Assembly: GCA_020809705.1 (NCBI GenBank)
Contig: CP085835.1
Location: forward strand, 3,100,001-3,164,000
Origin: Calonectria ilicicola
Taxonomy: Eukaryota; Ascomycota; Sordariomycetes; Hypocreales; Nectriaceae
DNA length: 64,000 nt
Direction: 5' to 3'
Part shown: positions 22,425 to 35,475 of the stretch, one piece after another
Layout: every line of letters begins with the position of its first letter
Position numbering within the stretch: the stretch's first letter is position 1
Made by a program: the position numbers and the translations under genes
Notes under the pieces: generated by a model
The model's input: the letters and a program-made list of their open reading frames with translations, nothing else
Told to the model about the DNA's origin: nothing
Databases searched by the model: none

Positions 22425-24892
22425 ATGTCTCCCCCATCTCTCGACCCTGGCACGACTCGAAGATCTATTTTTGACCCTCCAATCAAGCTTGCATGCCTTT
22501 CTTGGTATGTAACCCCCCCGCGAAAAATGAAGGATAAAAATCTCCCAATGGAAATGTGGACCCATCTTGTTGAAATGCGTCCGCCGTTCCCTCGAAACCA
22601 AGACTAACAAATGTAGTCGTGCATCACGGGTCCGATGTGATGGGTTAAATCCTTGCTCAAACGTAAGCTAGATATTGATCACCATTCAATTTCACGAATA
22701 TGCTAATAATATGGTCTTGATTGACATTTAGTGCAGAGGAAAGTGTCGGGAATGCGTTTATAAGCCCAGTAGGCGTGGCGGGGCGCGTGTGAGAAAGAAG
22801 GCCCGCACTCAGCACGATCCTACAACACAACTTCAGGCTTCCGCCGAAATGGCACAACAAGTGCCAGAGCAATATATGGACAAAAAGAGAAACAATAATT
22901 CAGACAAGTCCTTTGGAAGTGGCTTTCAGAACTTCATAAGCCCTGGCGCCGGTCTTAAGCATCTGTCTGAAGATAGTGATGCTATTTTTGATGCACTCTT
23001 CACACCGACGACACCGACAGCCAATAATCATGATTACCCTGGGAAAAATACTCGTCTACCTCCCGATGCTATAGTGAGGACATACCATTGTGAAGATACA
23101 ATGTAGGTTATCGTTGTGACCTATTTATAGCTAAGATTGTACTGATTGCACCCAGACTCGACGCTTACTACATTTTCATTCATCCCTTCTTCCCTATTCT
23201 ACCACCTCCAACGAAAACTCCAATAGATCAAGCCGTGCCCCTCTTTGAGAACAACGCAGATTGCCCTGATGATGGGTTTGAACCTTCAACGCCACTTACG
23301 CTCGCAATATCCGCTATCCTTGCGCTCATTCCCCATCCGAATGATGTTAACCATGAAGCCGATGACTCCATATTCTTTAGGCGCAGGTATGCGCAAAATA
23401 TGGCAGAGTGTGCAATGGAGAGCATTGAAATTGAATCTGAACTTCCCCAGTCTTCTACTGAGCCGTCAAAGGCACTGGAGAATTCAGATGACTATGATAG
23501 GCAGCAATTTCATCCAGGTGTCCCGATAGAGTTGGAAAGCATTATAGCCTTGAACATGCTCAGCGTTTACGAATATGCACAGCGAGGAAACTTGAAGAAG
23601 ATGCAAAGCCGAGCGGGTCAGGCTCTAATGGCCTCAATGGCATTGTCAATTCATATTGATGCAGGCGACGATGATTTCAGTGAAGCTCGGCGACGTGTGT
23701 GGTGGATGACAGTGAGGATTCCTGATTCTCTCGTACAGAATATGCTAATTCTTGATTTAGTATGTATGTGTATGCCAAGGGTCAATCGTTAGCAACGCCG
23801 TAGGTGGCAAATCGCAAATTCATCATGCTCCTGTTAACTGATATAGGAACCGACATTTGCGGTTTTTACGCCCAGCTTCACTTCAAAATACCCTAAATTA
23901 CAATCTGACAGCGAGGTAGGTCATCCTTTTTCTCCGTCCTAAATTAGGTTCTAATGAGAATTACAGGCTTTTGGGCTTTTCATCCAAGCGCAGCAGGCGA
24001 TTCTCACAGCGACTCAGTTCGTTATTGATCTCAACAAGGCGGTCAAAGCCAATGCCAACATGAGTCAAATATACTCTCGCATGAATGAGCTTGATGTTCA
24101 TATTGGATATTTAAGCAAAGCTGCAGAATCCTGGGATTTACAGGCAACCTCAACTTCGCCGCTTGAGCCTGATGAAGCCGTCGTGTCAAGAGCACTGAGA
24201 TGCTTGGCTCGAATTAAACTGAACAGGTATGTTGCATTGTCAAAGCATCAAAAGTCAGAACTGATGTAAGTTTGCAGCGCTCGCATAAAAATACACCGCT
24301 ATTGTGCCTTCATCGATCTACCGATATTTTCGAGTAAACACTGCGATCTTAAATCTAAAACAAATGACGAGAATCTTCGGGAGCCAAAATCCTGGCCATC
24401 CTGCTCCTGTAGCAGCATGTCGCCAGCAACATCGACTACGGATAGTACTTCTACTACTTTCGAACAAATATCATCAGACTCTGGTATTGATACTTCCGAT
24501 GAACAAGCCATTCCAAGCTTCACAAGTCATCAATCCGCCAACATCAGGAATTTTCTGTCCACGGACCATGCCATCATTTGCTTGTTGTGCCATGCAATGC
24601 GCTTACGCACTACTCATGATTGACCACAAGACAAAGGCCAAATATCCCAACCACGAAACTTCGTCGCCCATGGTCGGAGATCTTTTGTCACAGTTGCGTT
24701 CGGGTCTAAATTCCATATCTGCAACACTTGAGAATTACGCGATTGCATTTGAAGCACTTGGCGGAATGAGAGGTACAGCAACTCCCAGCTCGCTCCCCTT
24801 GCCGGAGAAACATTCTAACCGAAATTTTGCCAGATCAAATCCGTAGTGCGATTGAGCCAATTGGGTTTCTTGGGGGGCAATCCGAAGAGTGA
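22425..24892 (+). CDS. Zn2Cys6 transcription factor, likely cluster regulator
   Basis: Modelled as ten exons: 22425-22504, 22617-22662, 22732-23102, 23156-23711, 23761-23799, 23847-23915, 23967-24226, 24278-24483, 24548-24772, 24834-24892; 636 residues. The binuclear cluster is assembled across the first two introns: C-x2-C-x6-C-x5-C-x2-C-x6-C (residues ~24-50), then a basic linker SRRGGARVRKK. The middle homology region starts at LDAYYIFIHPFFP and includes RRRVWWMT and the helix FIQAQQAILTATQFVIDL. The end carries PRTMPSFACCAMQ and GMRDQIRSAIEPIG. The junction 24484-24547 is the weakest: without that 64-base intron the frame breaks, so either it is an intron or the gene has a frameshift there. 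Its place between nitrilase and O-acetylhomoserine lyase makes it the natural candidate regulator of the cluster. Confidence 0.85.
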
Positions 24893-25502
24893 AAACCGAT
24901 GATGTAATGGTAGTTCGCGTTGTCACATAAAGCATAAGGGAGGATTTGCAGTGGATTTGATAGTCAACGGCCGCTACCGACTCGTAAACGCCCGCATCAG
25001 GCCATGTAATTTGATTTTAATTCTCTCATTCCTTTGAAAAGCGATATACATGTTTCATGGTGCGATACCGACATAAACCGTAATTCCGAAGCCCGCGGTG
25101 CCGCAATATGGGATATCTTGGCTTGGGATGCCGCAAGGTGAGATGCCGCAACCCCGCACTATCTGTGTCTTGTTGCGGCCCGCACGCCGCAGATAGTGGA
25201 TGACAACGGGCCGCAGTGGAGGCTAACGCGCCAGATTCCAAAGGTGGATCTTGGCGTGGAGGCTGCGGTGTTTGATCTTATCCACAGACACCGAAAACGT
25301 CACCATGTTCCCGATCGGGAGTGAGATTGACTAGCCGTATCTCGGACTATCCCTGTAACAAGATACATCTTTGTTGGAGTTCCAAACGTTTAAGAGTTGA
25401 AGATGTCGACACTGTTTTTTTTTTCTTCGCAATTAGCAATTTTCCAACATTTCAAAGTCTCTTCATTCAATCCCATTCAACCAATTTTAGACTGCGTTCA
25501 AA
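24893..25502. promoter_or_regulatory. Promoter region of the O-acetylhomoserine lyase gene
   Basis: No gene seen. GCCGCAA cores (in TGCCGCAA) stand at 25099-25106, 25129-25136 and 25144-25151, and the inverse form TTGCGGCCCGCAC at 25173-25185. CGGTGTTTGA (25266-25275) abuts CTTATCCACAG (25277-25287). The last three words match the acetyltransferase/nitrilase promoter exactly. CGGTGT at 25266-25271 and ACACCG at 25288-25293 form an inverted pair with a 16-base spacer. Confidence 0.6.
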
Positions 25503-27113
<1,611 letters not shown>

Positions 27114-27208
27114 AATTAATTTTGGCCCGTAACCATTTTCCTACTATTCGTTCAACAGGATACCTAGATCAATTTACATTTATACCAAGCCTTCTTGAAT
27201 ATATGTCA

Positions 27209-28759
27209 TTAATTAACCTCCTCATTTGTACCATTTCCTTCTAGCCGTTTTTGTACATATACATGCAATCCCCCTTTCATTGGCAAGGTTAAATGTGTCA
27301 CACTCGTCTTCTCCCCATGAAATGCTGGTGTAAATTCGAACTGCTTGATCAGGCAAGTAATCACTTGCAATGCGATTAACTCTGCCATTTTCTTACCCAA
27401 GCAAAGTCTGGCACCACCTTGGAAAACTGGAAACTCTGCGGCGCTTCTCGGCGTAAATTTTCTATCCTGCAGCCATCTTTCTGGTCGATAGGTTTCAGCA
27501 TCATTACCCCACCGTTCACAAGAGCGGTTCATGGCCCAGGTACACCAAACCACAATCGTACTCTTTGGTAGAAAAGTCCCATCTGGCAATGTGGTATCTT
27601 GTTGCGTTTGCTTGATCTCAAATGGAATCGGAGGGTAGAGTCTAATTGATTCGTAGAATGCGGCTAGGACGTATGAATGAGCTGATGCCGAGAGCTCGCC
27701 GTCCCCAGACCCATTAACTAGGCTGCGAAGCCTCTCAACTTCTTCGGGATATCTCATGAAGAGATACATTGTCCATGTCAATGCTTGAGCGACTGTGTCC
27801 TTTCCAGCCGAAAGAAAGTTGAGTGCCGAATCAGCAGCCAGTGTCTCATCACCTAGCTGCTTCAATATAGTGTGAATAAGATTTTTTGAGGCGTCATCGC
27901 TGGACTTAAGGGCAATTGGACCGTCAGAGTTGCGACCAGTGGTATTTTGCGAGACAAGTCGCCGACCAAAAGCCTTAACGGTACGAATTGCCTTGCGCAA
28001 TTTCCAGCCCGTCATTAGTTCTGTGAAGAACCAAAGCGGATTTTGGAATCGATTTGCAACCACTCCGGATGCATAGTCGAATGCAACAGTAAATTCGTCA
28101 TTTGCGTGTATCTCCATTCCGTACGCCATTTTCCCCATCAGCTGAGTAGTTATTTCATGGATAATGACTTCTAAATCGGCAACGGTATTTCCATCGGCTT
28201 TGGATGTCAAATCCTTGACTGCATTATCAAGTATTGCTGGTAGTTCAAGCTCCGACAACAACTTCAAATTCGTTGTAGAAAGAAATTGTGATCCAGCTTT
28301 TCTCTGGCGCTTCCATAGTTCCCCATCCACATTAACGATACCGTTTCCAAATAAACTATGCAATCGGTCTTTGAAGAACTTTCCTTTCTCAAATATGCAA
28401 TCATTTTTAAAGACATAGTCAAGATTGACTGGGTCTGAGATAATAACGCCTTGAGGCAAAGAAGGTACCGAAATGCGAAGGGTCTCCTTGCCGTACGTTT
28501 CAATACATTTTGTGAACCATTTGAAAAGCCTATTTCTTGGTTGAAGGAATATTATTCCATTGCCCACTATGGGTAAAGTGTTTGGCGGTTGTCTAGGGGA
28601 AGTTTTATTTTAGCTCAGATAAAATTGAGAATGGGTGGTGGTTGTAATTCAGTACCTTAATGGAAGACCATTTCGACTTATTTTGGAATGTGTAAGGAAT
28701 CGGAATAGGAAAAAACATAGGGCCAAGGCAGCGAAACTCCCCATAAATGATGTGTCCAT
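27209..28759 (-). CDS. Cytochrome P450 (CYP52/omega-hydroxylase-like)
   Basis: Two exons read downward: 28759-28656 and 28592-27209, 495 residues. The first exon encodes a single N-terminal membrane anchor (about residues 4-24). Motifs in order: I-helix NFLSAGKDTVA; ExxR in YESIRLYPP; YRPERW; and the heme loop FQGGARLCLG with Cys432. The overall order and spacing resemble the fungal CYP52-clade enzymes that oxidise fatty acids or alkanes, but the substrate is not certain. It ends 95 bases from the convergent PLP-enzyme gene. It could be the oxidative tailoring enzyme of the cluster, or its right-hand neighbour. I did not find the shared TTGCGGC motif in its upstream region. Confidence 0.92.
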
Positions 28760-29493
28760 GTCAAGTCCAGCTTCTGCAAGCCGTTGCGAGTAATCCTTTT
28801 TGAGATGAATGTTGAAAACGCACCTAAATATAGGGATTGGTCACGAACGAATGAATTCTTTGATGAAAGGGATAACAACTCTAAGAGCAACTTTCAATCA
28901 ATTAAATTGCCCATATTTTATTGCAAATATGGAGTGAGATCTACGCCAAAAAAGGGCTGTGCCTTGTTTATCCATGGCGTCGTCGTAATGTACTACAATT
29001 GGTGGGTGCAAGGTCCAATGTTCCTCCGACCGGTGCAATTGGAGGCGGAAAGCCGGCTCCAGCAGCACAGCCATTATCTGACATTGAATACGCGCATTCG
29101 CCGTAACACTCAGGTCCACATCTTCCAGGCTAAGCAGCCAATGTCAGAAATACGAATACGGAGAGGGCCTCCTTCGGTTGTAGAACCAAGCTTTCTTAGC
29201 ACCAATGCAGCGGAATGTCTATTCCGATCGAGCCACGACCTAGCGCCCTGCGCCCTGTTTCAGCACAGCGTGATCACATCGCTTGGTTTGAAGTCTGCCA
29301 GTAATCCCAAAGACCTTATGCTGAAGTCAATGGTTCTACAGTAGATACAAACTGTCACATCCAGCAGCGCTGAAGTAATCCCAGCATGCAACCAGTAAAC
29401 ATCGTCACAGACACCAGCGCGATTCAGCCCAAAAAAGATTCATTTATTCAAACATTACATGTTACACTGTAGTCTATATCCCAACAAAGAATG
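28760..29493. other. Intergenic
   Basis: A 186-codon open frame on the plus strand (28784-29344) overlaps the P450 promoter. It has no family likeness and starts inside a low-quality context, so I do not call it. Nothing else is seen. Confidence 0.5.
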
Positions 29494-30419
29494 CTACTGT
29501 ACGGGCTTACAGATAATCCAATTAACATAACCACACGGCGCCAAGTGCAATTCGCTTCCACTATGCATCTCCCACTTGCTCGTATCTGCTCCACATCCAC
29601 GCAACAACACCTCAACTTCATGCGCTGTCCGGGTTCGCAATGATGATATATAGGCATCAAAAACAAGCACAAATGGCAAAATTGGTATGAACCAGGTGAA
29701 TATCAGTGTAGCCAATGATCGCCACTTCCAAGCGTACCATGGCGCAAGAAGCATAACGCCTATTCCGAGCAATGGATTCGTAATCGCGCTGCTGAAACTG
29801 CGGTCCTGCAGTTCAAAAATGACAAACCCTTCACTCGTCTCAGCTGTGTCGCGAAGTATAGCACGAGCCAATTCGTCATCAAAGTGGTGAAAAGCAAGGT
29901 TGAACAAGCGTAATGTTTTCTTGCCGTCATTTCTCTTGAAAAGATGGCGCGGCGCTGCACTTGCGTCGATCCCATCGTTCTCGTATGTAATTCGAGGGTT
30001 CTGACGAGCCAGCTTGTCCCAAGCTTCGACATTGGGATGCAGGTCGGTCAAGACAAAATTGACGGGCTTTTGACCTCGGTTAATCAAGTAGGAATTGAGG
30101 ATGGGTTCCATTGACGGGGTGGGGCCGCCGCCGCCGGCACAAAAGTCGATAATGGTGTAGTTAGAGAGGGTATCCCCCAGGGTTTTTATCAGCATGTTTA
30201 CGGCGACGTGCGCGGGCGAGTTGGATTGAAGAGGCGTCTTGAGTGTCCATGTGAGGGCAAGGGCATCTTGAAAACGGGTACGTAGAAAAGACGGGAAGCT
30301 TTGAAGTGTTTGATGCTTGGTCAGAATAATTCATAGCAGTAATTTTGGGGATGAAGGCGTACGAACCACGGTTGGTCCGCAATCTCAAAGAGCTGGAGTC
30401 GTGGGATCCAAGGTGCCAT
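29494..30419 (-). CDS. Uncharacterised fungal protein with methyltransferase-like fold
   Basis: Two exons read downward: 30419-30367 and 30298-29494; 285 residues. The segment YTIIDFCAGGGGPTP is a glycine-rich SAM-binding-type loop, followed by an acidic strand end (FVLTDLHPNVEAW) and a FNLAFHHFDD motif, as in class I methyltransferases. At about residues 205-245 two hydrophobic helices (LLGIGVMLLAPWYAW, TLIFTWFIPILPFVLVF) suggest membrane association. I recognise this as a recurrent fungal family annotated only as hypothetical. The activity is not proven and no substrate can be named. It lies beside the P450, but belonging to the cluster is doubtful. Confidence 0.78.
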
Positions 30420-30966
30420 TTGGGACGCAGATACGAGATACGGCAGCAAGTTTCAACTCTCAAAAAATGGTAAAAGAAATCTTGGTCCCCCAGAGTTCAT
30501 AATTGCAGGCTCAATGGGTTCCAGCATGCAAGTAAATATTATGCAACCAGGATCAGTCCCAAAGCCTTGTCGGGCAGTTTTACCCTGCCGCTTTTTCGGT
30601 TGATGATCCGAGCCCGACCAGAAGAGGCAAAAAACGGCCGAGGGCACCAAAGCAGGGGTGCAAGGGCATCTGGCTAGCGTCTCGGCACAGCCACTGCTTG
30701 CTCGCATGCACGCCAAGTAGCGCCTAAGTGACTGCGCACGAGTGCTGTCGTCACTCAGAGGCCCGGGCAGATTAACACCCCGTCCCCGACTCAGCCGACT
30801 CTAGAGCAGACAGGCAAAGATTAGGCATAACGTTGTAGCACAAAATAGGTTTATTCATGCCAATTTTTTTACTCTATAATTGAGTCCGTAATAGATACAG
30901 CTCGTTTACAATCTCACATCGCGGTACCATTTGATCTCCATCAACAGGAATTCACGTCTCGCAAAA
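30420..30966. other. Divergent intergenic region
   Basis: Upstream region for both the methyltransferase-like and oxysterol-binding genes. No gene or clear element is seen. Confidence 0.5.
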
Positions 30967-32252
30967 ATGGATCATGAATCAAAATCCAAACAATCGACTG
31001 AGGCGGATGAGACTACGCCAGCATCGTCCAGATTTTTTGAGCTAGCAAAGGTAATGCATCCTCCATTATTATTTTTCTCTGTAGCGAGGACTAACACAGC
31101 AGAACCCAGTTCTTATCAACAGTCCGAGGTGATCTCGCCAACATTACAGCACCACCTTTTTTCCTTGCACCCTCCTCTGTCGTTGAGAATCCACGATGTT
31201 GGGCACAGCGACCCGACGTTTTCAATGCCCCAGCTTCTGAACAGGATCCCAAAAAACGCAGTTTACTAGTACTACGCATGTTTTTGATTGGGCTCCGCAG
31301 TCAGTACTACATCGCTGGTGCACCTAATGTCAGCATCAAAAAACCTCTAAATGCATTTTTGGGAGAATTGTTCTTGGCAAATTGGACTGACCCGCACACC
31401 AACGCTACGACTAAGCTGGTCACTGAGCAAGTCAGCCACCATCCCCCAATTACGGCAATTCACATCTCGGGTGGGGACCATGTCCGCGCAGATGGATACG
31501 CTCGTGTCGAAATGACTTTTTCTGGGACTGTCAATATCCGTCAAGTTGGCCATACTGTAATCCACCTCAACAACTTCAATGAAGACTACTTGTTGCCTCT
31601 ACCAGCGGTGCAAGTGCGCGGCTTCTTGTCCGCCTGCTTCTATCCAGAGATTACCGGAACTTACAACATCATCTCAAGCAACGGGTACGTTTCAGAGATT
31701 ACCTTCTCCGGAACAGACCTATTCCGCAGGAAAAAGAAGAATTATTTTGAAGCACGCATATACAACCAGAATGATCCGAAAAAGTCTTCCATATACAAAA
31801 TCTCCGGCATTTGGAGTGAAGGCTGGAAGGTCACAGATGCAGAAACTGGCAAAGTTCTAGAAACATACGATGTCGATGCTCTAGAAAATCAACCAGCGCC
31901 ACTAGAAATTCTACCTCTAAACGAACAAGATCCATGGGAATCACAAAATGCTTGGAAGGATGTTATCAGTGCATTAGTGAAGGGCGAGTTCCGAGCAGCA
32001 GGAGCAGCAAAGAATAAAATCGAAGAAGCCCAAAGAAGACTAAGAGTAGAGGAAAAGAGCCGCGGTGAGGTTTGGAAACCCCTGTTTTTCCATAGCACTC
32101 CAGGAGAGCAACACGAGGTTTTTCACAGGCTGACCAAGGATACTAAATGGGCGTTGGAAGACTCGGAAACCAGTGGTGTTTGGAGAATCGACGATGAGCG
32201 ATTGGGAAATATTCAGAAGCCGTATAGAGGGGATCTCGCTCCAGTAGGTTAA
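30967..32252 (+). CDS. Oxysterol-binding protein (OSH/KES1 type)
   Basis: Two exons, 30967-31050 and 31110-32252; 408 residues. The intron (59 bases) has a CTAAC branch site; the acceptor at 31108-31109 was chosen over one seven bases earlier because only it keeps frame. The family fingerprint EQVSHHPP is present, along with KPLNAFLGELF before it and a C-terminal charged region WRIDDERLGNIQKPYRGDL. The length matches short yeast Osh4/Kes1 proteins, which carry sterol or PI4P between membranes. There is no PH domain or FFAT-like extension, so it is the lipid-binding core only. The role is likely housekeeping lipid transport. Confidence 0.92.
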
Positions 32253-32546
32253 TGGATTTTAGAAGAGAGTCCAAATTTATTTCATTTTATGGACATTGGC
32301 GATTTTCCAGATATGTTGGGGTGATTGTCATCACACAGGCTCAAAAGTCAGTGGGGCGAAAGTAATCTCAGGCCACTTGACAAGGCGCATTACCATGGCC
32401 TTTAAACTATATCAAAATATCGAATTTATCTGCTAATTTGACATTTTTTGCGATTCAGAGTAACGCAATCAGTCTATCAAGAGAGATTAAATTGTTAAAC
32501 TACAAAATGCTCATCCGCAGAACGCGCTTCAAAATATTCTAAGAGT

Positions 32547-33686
32547 CTAGATAGATGATCTCACAATGTTTGTTCCTTCAACAAGCCCAGCCCCCTTCTC
32601 AATAAAAAACGACCTGCCCTTTGTGACAGTAACCACAAACCCAGGAATCTGCAGCATCCCGTATTGCCCTGTTCCGGCCCTCTTGCCAATCGTCACGTAA
32701 ATTTCCTGGCTTGAACTAGGCTTGATCCCCCTTAAACCCGCCTCATATCCGGTAAGAACATGGTGGAGATTCTTTGTCAGGTGAAGAGCTTGTCTTTCGG
32801 CAAAAACAAGCTGCTTGTTCTCGAGATTACCGACGTCGCCAACGCCCCAGAGATTGGTCATGCCCTCAACGCGCAACGACGTTTCCAGCTTCAAATTTCC
32901 CCTATCATCCAAAAGTTGAGTCGGTACAAATCCGGTATTAGGCTTCATGCCATACAAAGGGAGGTAAACGTCGGCTGTAATCTCCATGCCGTTTGACAAT
33001 GTCACGCATGTCTGCGATCCACTCGCTACAGCTCCACTCACTCGTGCGTTGGGGACAACTTTAACCTTCAACCGTTCAAGTTCGCGCTGCGCGGTTTTAC
33101 GCGGGCCGGACATGAGTCCTGAAAGCGGCAAGTCGCCCCCAGCAATCAGCGTGATCTCCTTGTGGTCCCCAAACGTGTAGGCCAACTCCCCCGCAGTCTC
33201 GACGCCCGTAGGGCCGGCCCCTGCCACGATGATGGATTTGGCGGTCTTGACTTGCTGCTGAAGATCATGGAATGCCTCAAGAGTTTTCTCAAAAGTTCCA
33301 AGGGTGGTAAAAGGCACCCGGCTAGTATAAGTTGAACCGGTGGCGATGACCAGGTGTGTGTAGTGTATGGTCCTCGGGCCATTGCTGGTCTCGACGCAAA
33401 CATGGTTGGTTCCTGTCTCGATGGATGATGCAGCTCCGAGAACGAATTCAAAGTCTTGTTCCGAATATTTCTCAAATCCAGGTTCTATGGGTCGGAACAA
33501 TTCATCGTCTGGAATTTCGGTAGGAATAATTGCGCGTACTGTAGCGACGTTCCAGAACATGTGTGTTGATGGCGAGACCAAGACAACCTTGAGATCGGGG
33601 ACCTTTGGTTTGGTATCTTTTAGCAGCTTATGAGCCGTGCCGAGACCAGCATAGCCAGCTCCAAGGATGACAACGGTTTGAGCCAT
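32547..33686 (-). CDS. AIF/FSP1-type FAD NAD(P)H oxidoreductase
   Basis: Single exon, 379 residues, starting at the ATG read from 33686; upstream in-frame codons are non-ATG. Two dinucleotide folds are visible: FAD-binding VVILGAGYAGLGTA at the N-terminus and NAD(P)H-binding IIVAGAGPTGVETAGEL near residue 160. The ATG motif (HLVIATGS) and the distal FAD motif (NLWGVGDVG) are also present. This is the AMID/FSP1 family, which reduces quinones or acts in apoptosis-like pathways in fungi and animals. There is no N-terminal targeting peptide. It is convergent with the oxysterol-binding gene, with 294 bases between them. Confidence 0.92.
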   Translation of the reverse strand: MAQTVVILGAGYAGLGTAHKLLKDTKPKVPDLKVVLVSPSTHMFWNVATVRAIIPTEIPDDELFRPIEPGFEKYSEQDFEFVLGAASSIETGTNHVCVETSNGPRTIHYTHLVIATGSTYTSRVPFTTLGTFEKTLEAFHDLQQQVKTAKSIIVAGAGPTGVETAGELAYTFGDHKEITLIAGGDLPLSGLMSGPRKTAQRELERLKVKVVPNARVSGAVASGSQTCVTLSNGMEITADVYLPLYGMKPNTGFVPTQLLDDRGNLKLETSLRVEGMTNLWGVGDVGNLENKQLVFAERQALHLTKNLHHVLTGYEAGLRGIKPSSSQEIYVTIGKRAGTGQYGMLQIPGFVVTVTKGRSFFIEKGAGLVEGTNIVRSSI

Positions 33687-34227
33687 GGCAAAAATAGACA
33701 CGCAAGTGAGATGGAGAGGGTAAGAGGAGTTGAGTTGGTTGATTCAAACGTTTGATCTTTGATACCCTCTAGATTTTATTTTATGCGGCAGCGGTAGTCA
33801 TTTTTTGTCTTTGGATACCGCAATTTCGGATTCGTAACGCATCAGTACCCACTCTTTGATGTTGTCGATAGAATCTGGTGGCCCAGGAATAAATGCCCCA
33901 AATGCGCAACTCAGCCTCCCAGACGGGCTAACATTTTGGCCGACTTAAAATGCCGGGTCCACTGTTATCCTTGTTGATCAGTCATTGCATAGCATAGCAT
34001 AACTAAGTTTCAGGAATGAGGTCTCGACATTCATTAGCCACACGGATGAGCCAGTGACCAAATTGCCGAGGCGATTGTCAAACATATAGTCATGCAATGA
34101 ATGATGAATCCTCGCTCAGTCTTCTTGATCATCACGTCAGTTTTCAGCTTGACATCAGTTGATTCATTAATTACAGGTAATTTAATGCAGACTCAGGATG
34201 TCGATGGGCCAAAAAGCAAAAAATGAA
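33687..34227. other. Intergenic
   Basis: Contains the promoter of the oxidoreductase gene and the 3' flank of tRNA-Tyr. A short AGCAT tandem run lies near 33990-34005. No gene is seen. Confidence 0.5.
34216..34227 (-). terminator. Pol III T-run after tRNA-Tyr
   Basis: A run of T residues on the minus strand within about 10 bases downstream of the tRNA discriminator base (plus-strand run of A residues near 34218-34223), the usual RNA polymerase III stop. Confidence 0.6.
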
Positions 34228-34313
34228 TCCCCGAAACCTGGTTCGAACAGGTGACCTTCAGGTGGCATTCCATCAATTACAGCCCAACGCTCTTCCAACT
34301 GAGCTATTCGGGG
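34228..34313 (-). tRNA. tRNA-Tyr (anticodon GUA) with a 13-base intron
   Basis: Read on the minus strand. The acceptor arms CCCCGAA/TTCGGGG pair over 7 bp with discriminator A. The D arm (GCTC..GAGC), anticodon stem (TTGGG/CCTGA with two wobble pairs) and T arm (ACCTG-TTCGAAC-CAGGT) are all present. The loop reads CTGTAA then a 13-base intron (TTGATGGAATGCC) then A. The intron sits after position 37, as in eukaryotic tRNA-Tyr genes. Spliced length is 73 bases before CCA addition. Confidence 0.95.
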
Positions 34314-35475
34314 TTCGCTAGTGCACGATGCTTCCAAATACAGTATACCCAGTACTGCTATAACGGGTAGATCATTGAATTGCCCAGTGTAGTTCAATTT
34401 GGGCCATCTAAAGTCGAAAATACACCATGCAATTACCACAACATCACATCATCTGACCTCTCAACCCACTTCACCCATCACCAGGCTTCTTTGTTGCAAT
34501 ATGCTGTGTAATTTGACGAATCTAAATGCAAACCTTAGCGGAGATCAATTGCACCGTCGGCTGTCAAGTTGCCCCGGCCAGCAATTAGAGTATCTCTCTT
34601 ATCAATTTTTCCGGCATTGTATGTTTTTGAAGATTTCTGCACTGAAACCAGGAAACAAGGTGGCTCCCAAGAAAACGCCGCGTTAGTGCGCATCACAGCC
34701 ACTTCAGTGGAGCTGGAGAAGTTCGGATCTTGTCGCTCCCGGGGCTAGTGATGACAGGGGCGAACAACTGGGACTAATCACATGGTTCCTATTCCCCAAA
34801 TGCACTGGATCTGGACAGTTTGGGAAATATTTTTATGACTTTGGGCTGCATTGACCCTTTCAATCAGATGTGATGGAGCAAAGCCAAAGACCAATCAGAT
34901 TCAGCCCAGTACGAACATCCAATCAGAGCCATTCGCCTACCGAAATGGGGATAGAGGCCCCTGCTCCGTATTCGTGTTGGGTCGGCCGCCCTTCAGACTC
35001 CCAGATTCTCGGGCGCTGAACTTGCTGGGGCTGTGACTTGTTGCTCGGCACAATACTTGCAACCGAAGAATGAAACATTCGTCCATTTCGTATCATGATG
35101 CGTAATTATCGGTAGTTTGGTTTACTTGCTGAACCGGGCGCTGGGCAATCAAACCCACCTTCTCAGTGCAAGAAGGTCGTGGCCGTGAAGCTGGAGGGCG
35201 GCTTACCCTGTATACAAAAATGCATAATTGCCCACAGCAGACTTGATGCATTCCACTCAGCATCAACAGATTTCAACATATATTAATTTCAAACATCCCA
35301 AAAGACTCTTGTAATTTTTCGTATTATTCCCTCAGCCGTGTTTGCTTTCAGACGTTGTCTTTGTAATATCTCATCACACCTACGTCTTCTTGCGCAACTA
35401 TACCACAACGTTTTTCTCTGCCAACTTCCCAAACAAATCACACCAGCAACATTTACATCTTGAAAATTCCTTACA
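34314..35475. other. Intergenic, upstream of the type III PKS
   Basis: About 1.2 kb without a supportable gene. It holds the tRNA 5' flank and the promoter of the type III polyketide synthase. Confidence 0.5.

Noticed and set aside
28784..29344. 186-codon plus-strand frame upstream of the P450
   Set aside because: No family likeness, uneven composition, and it occupies the P450 promoter.
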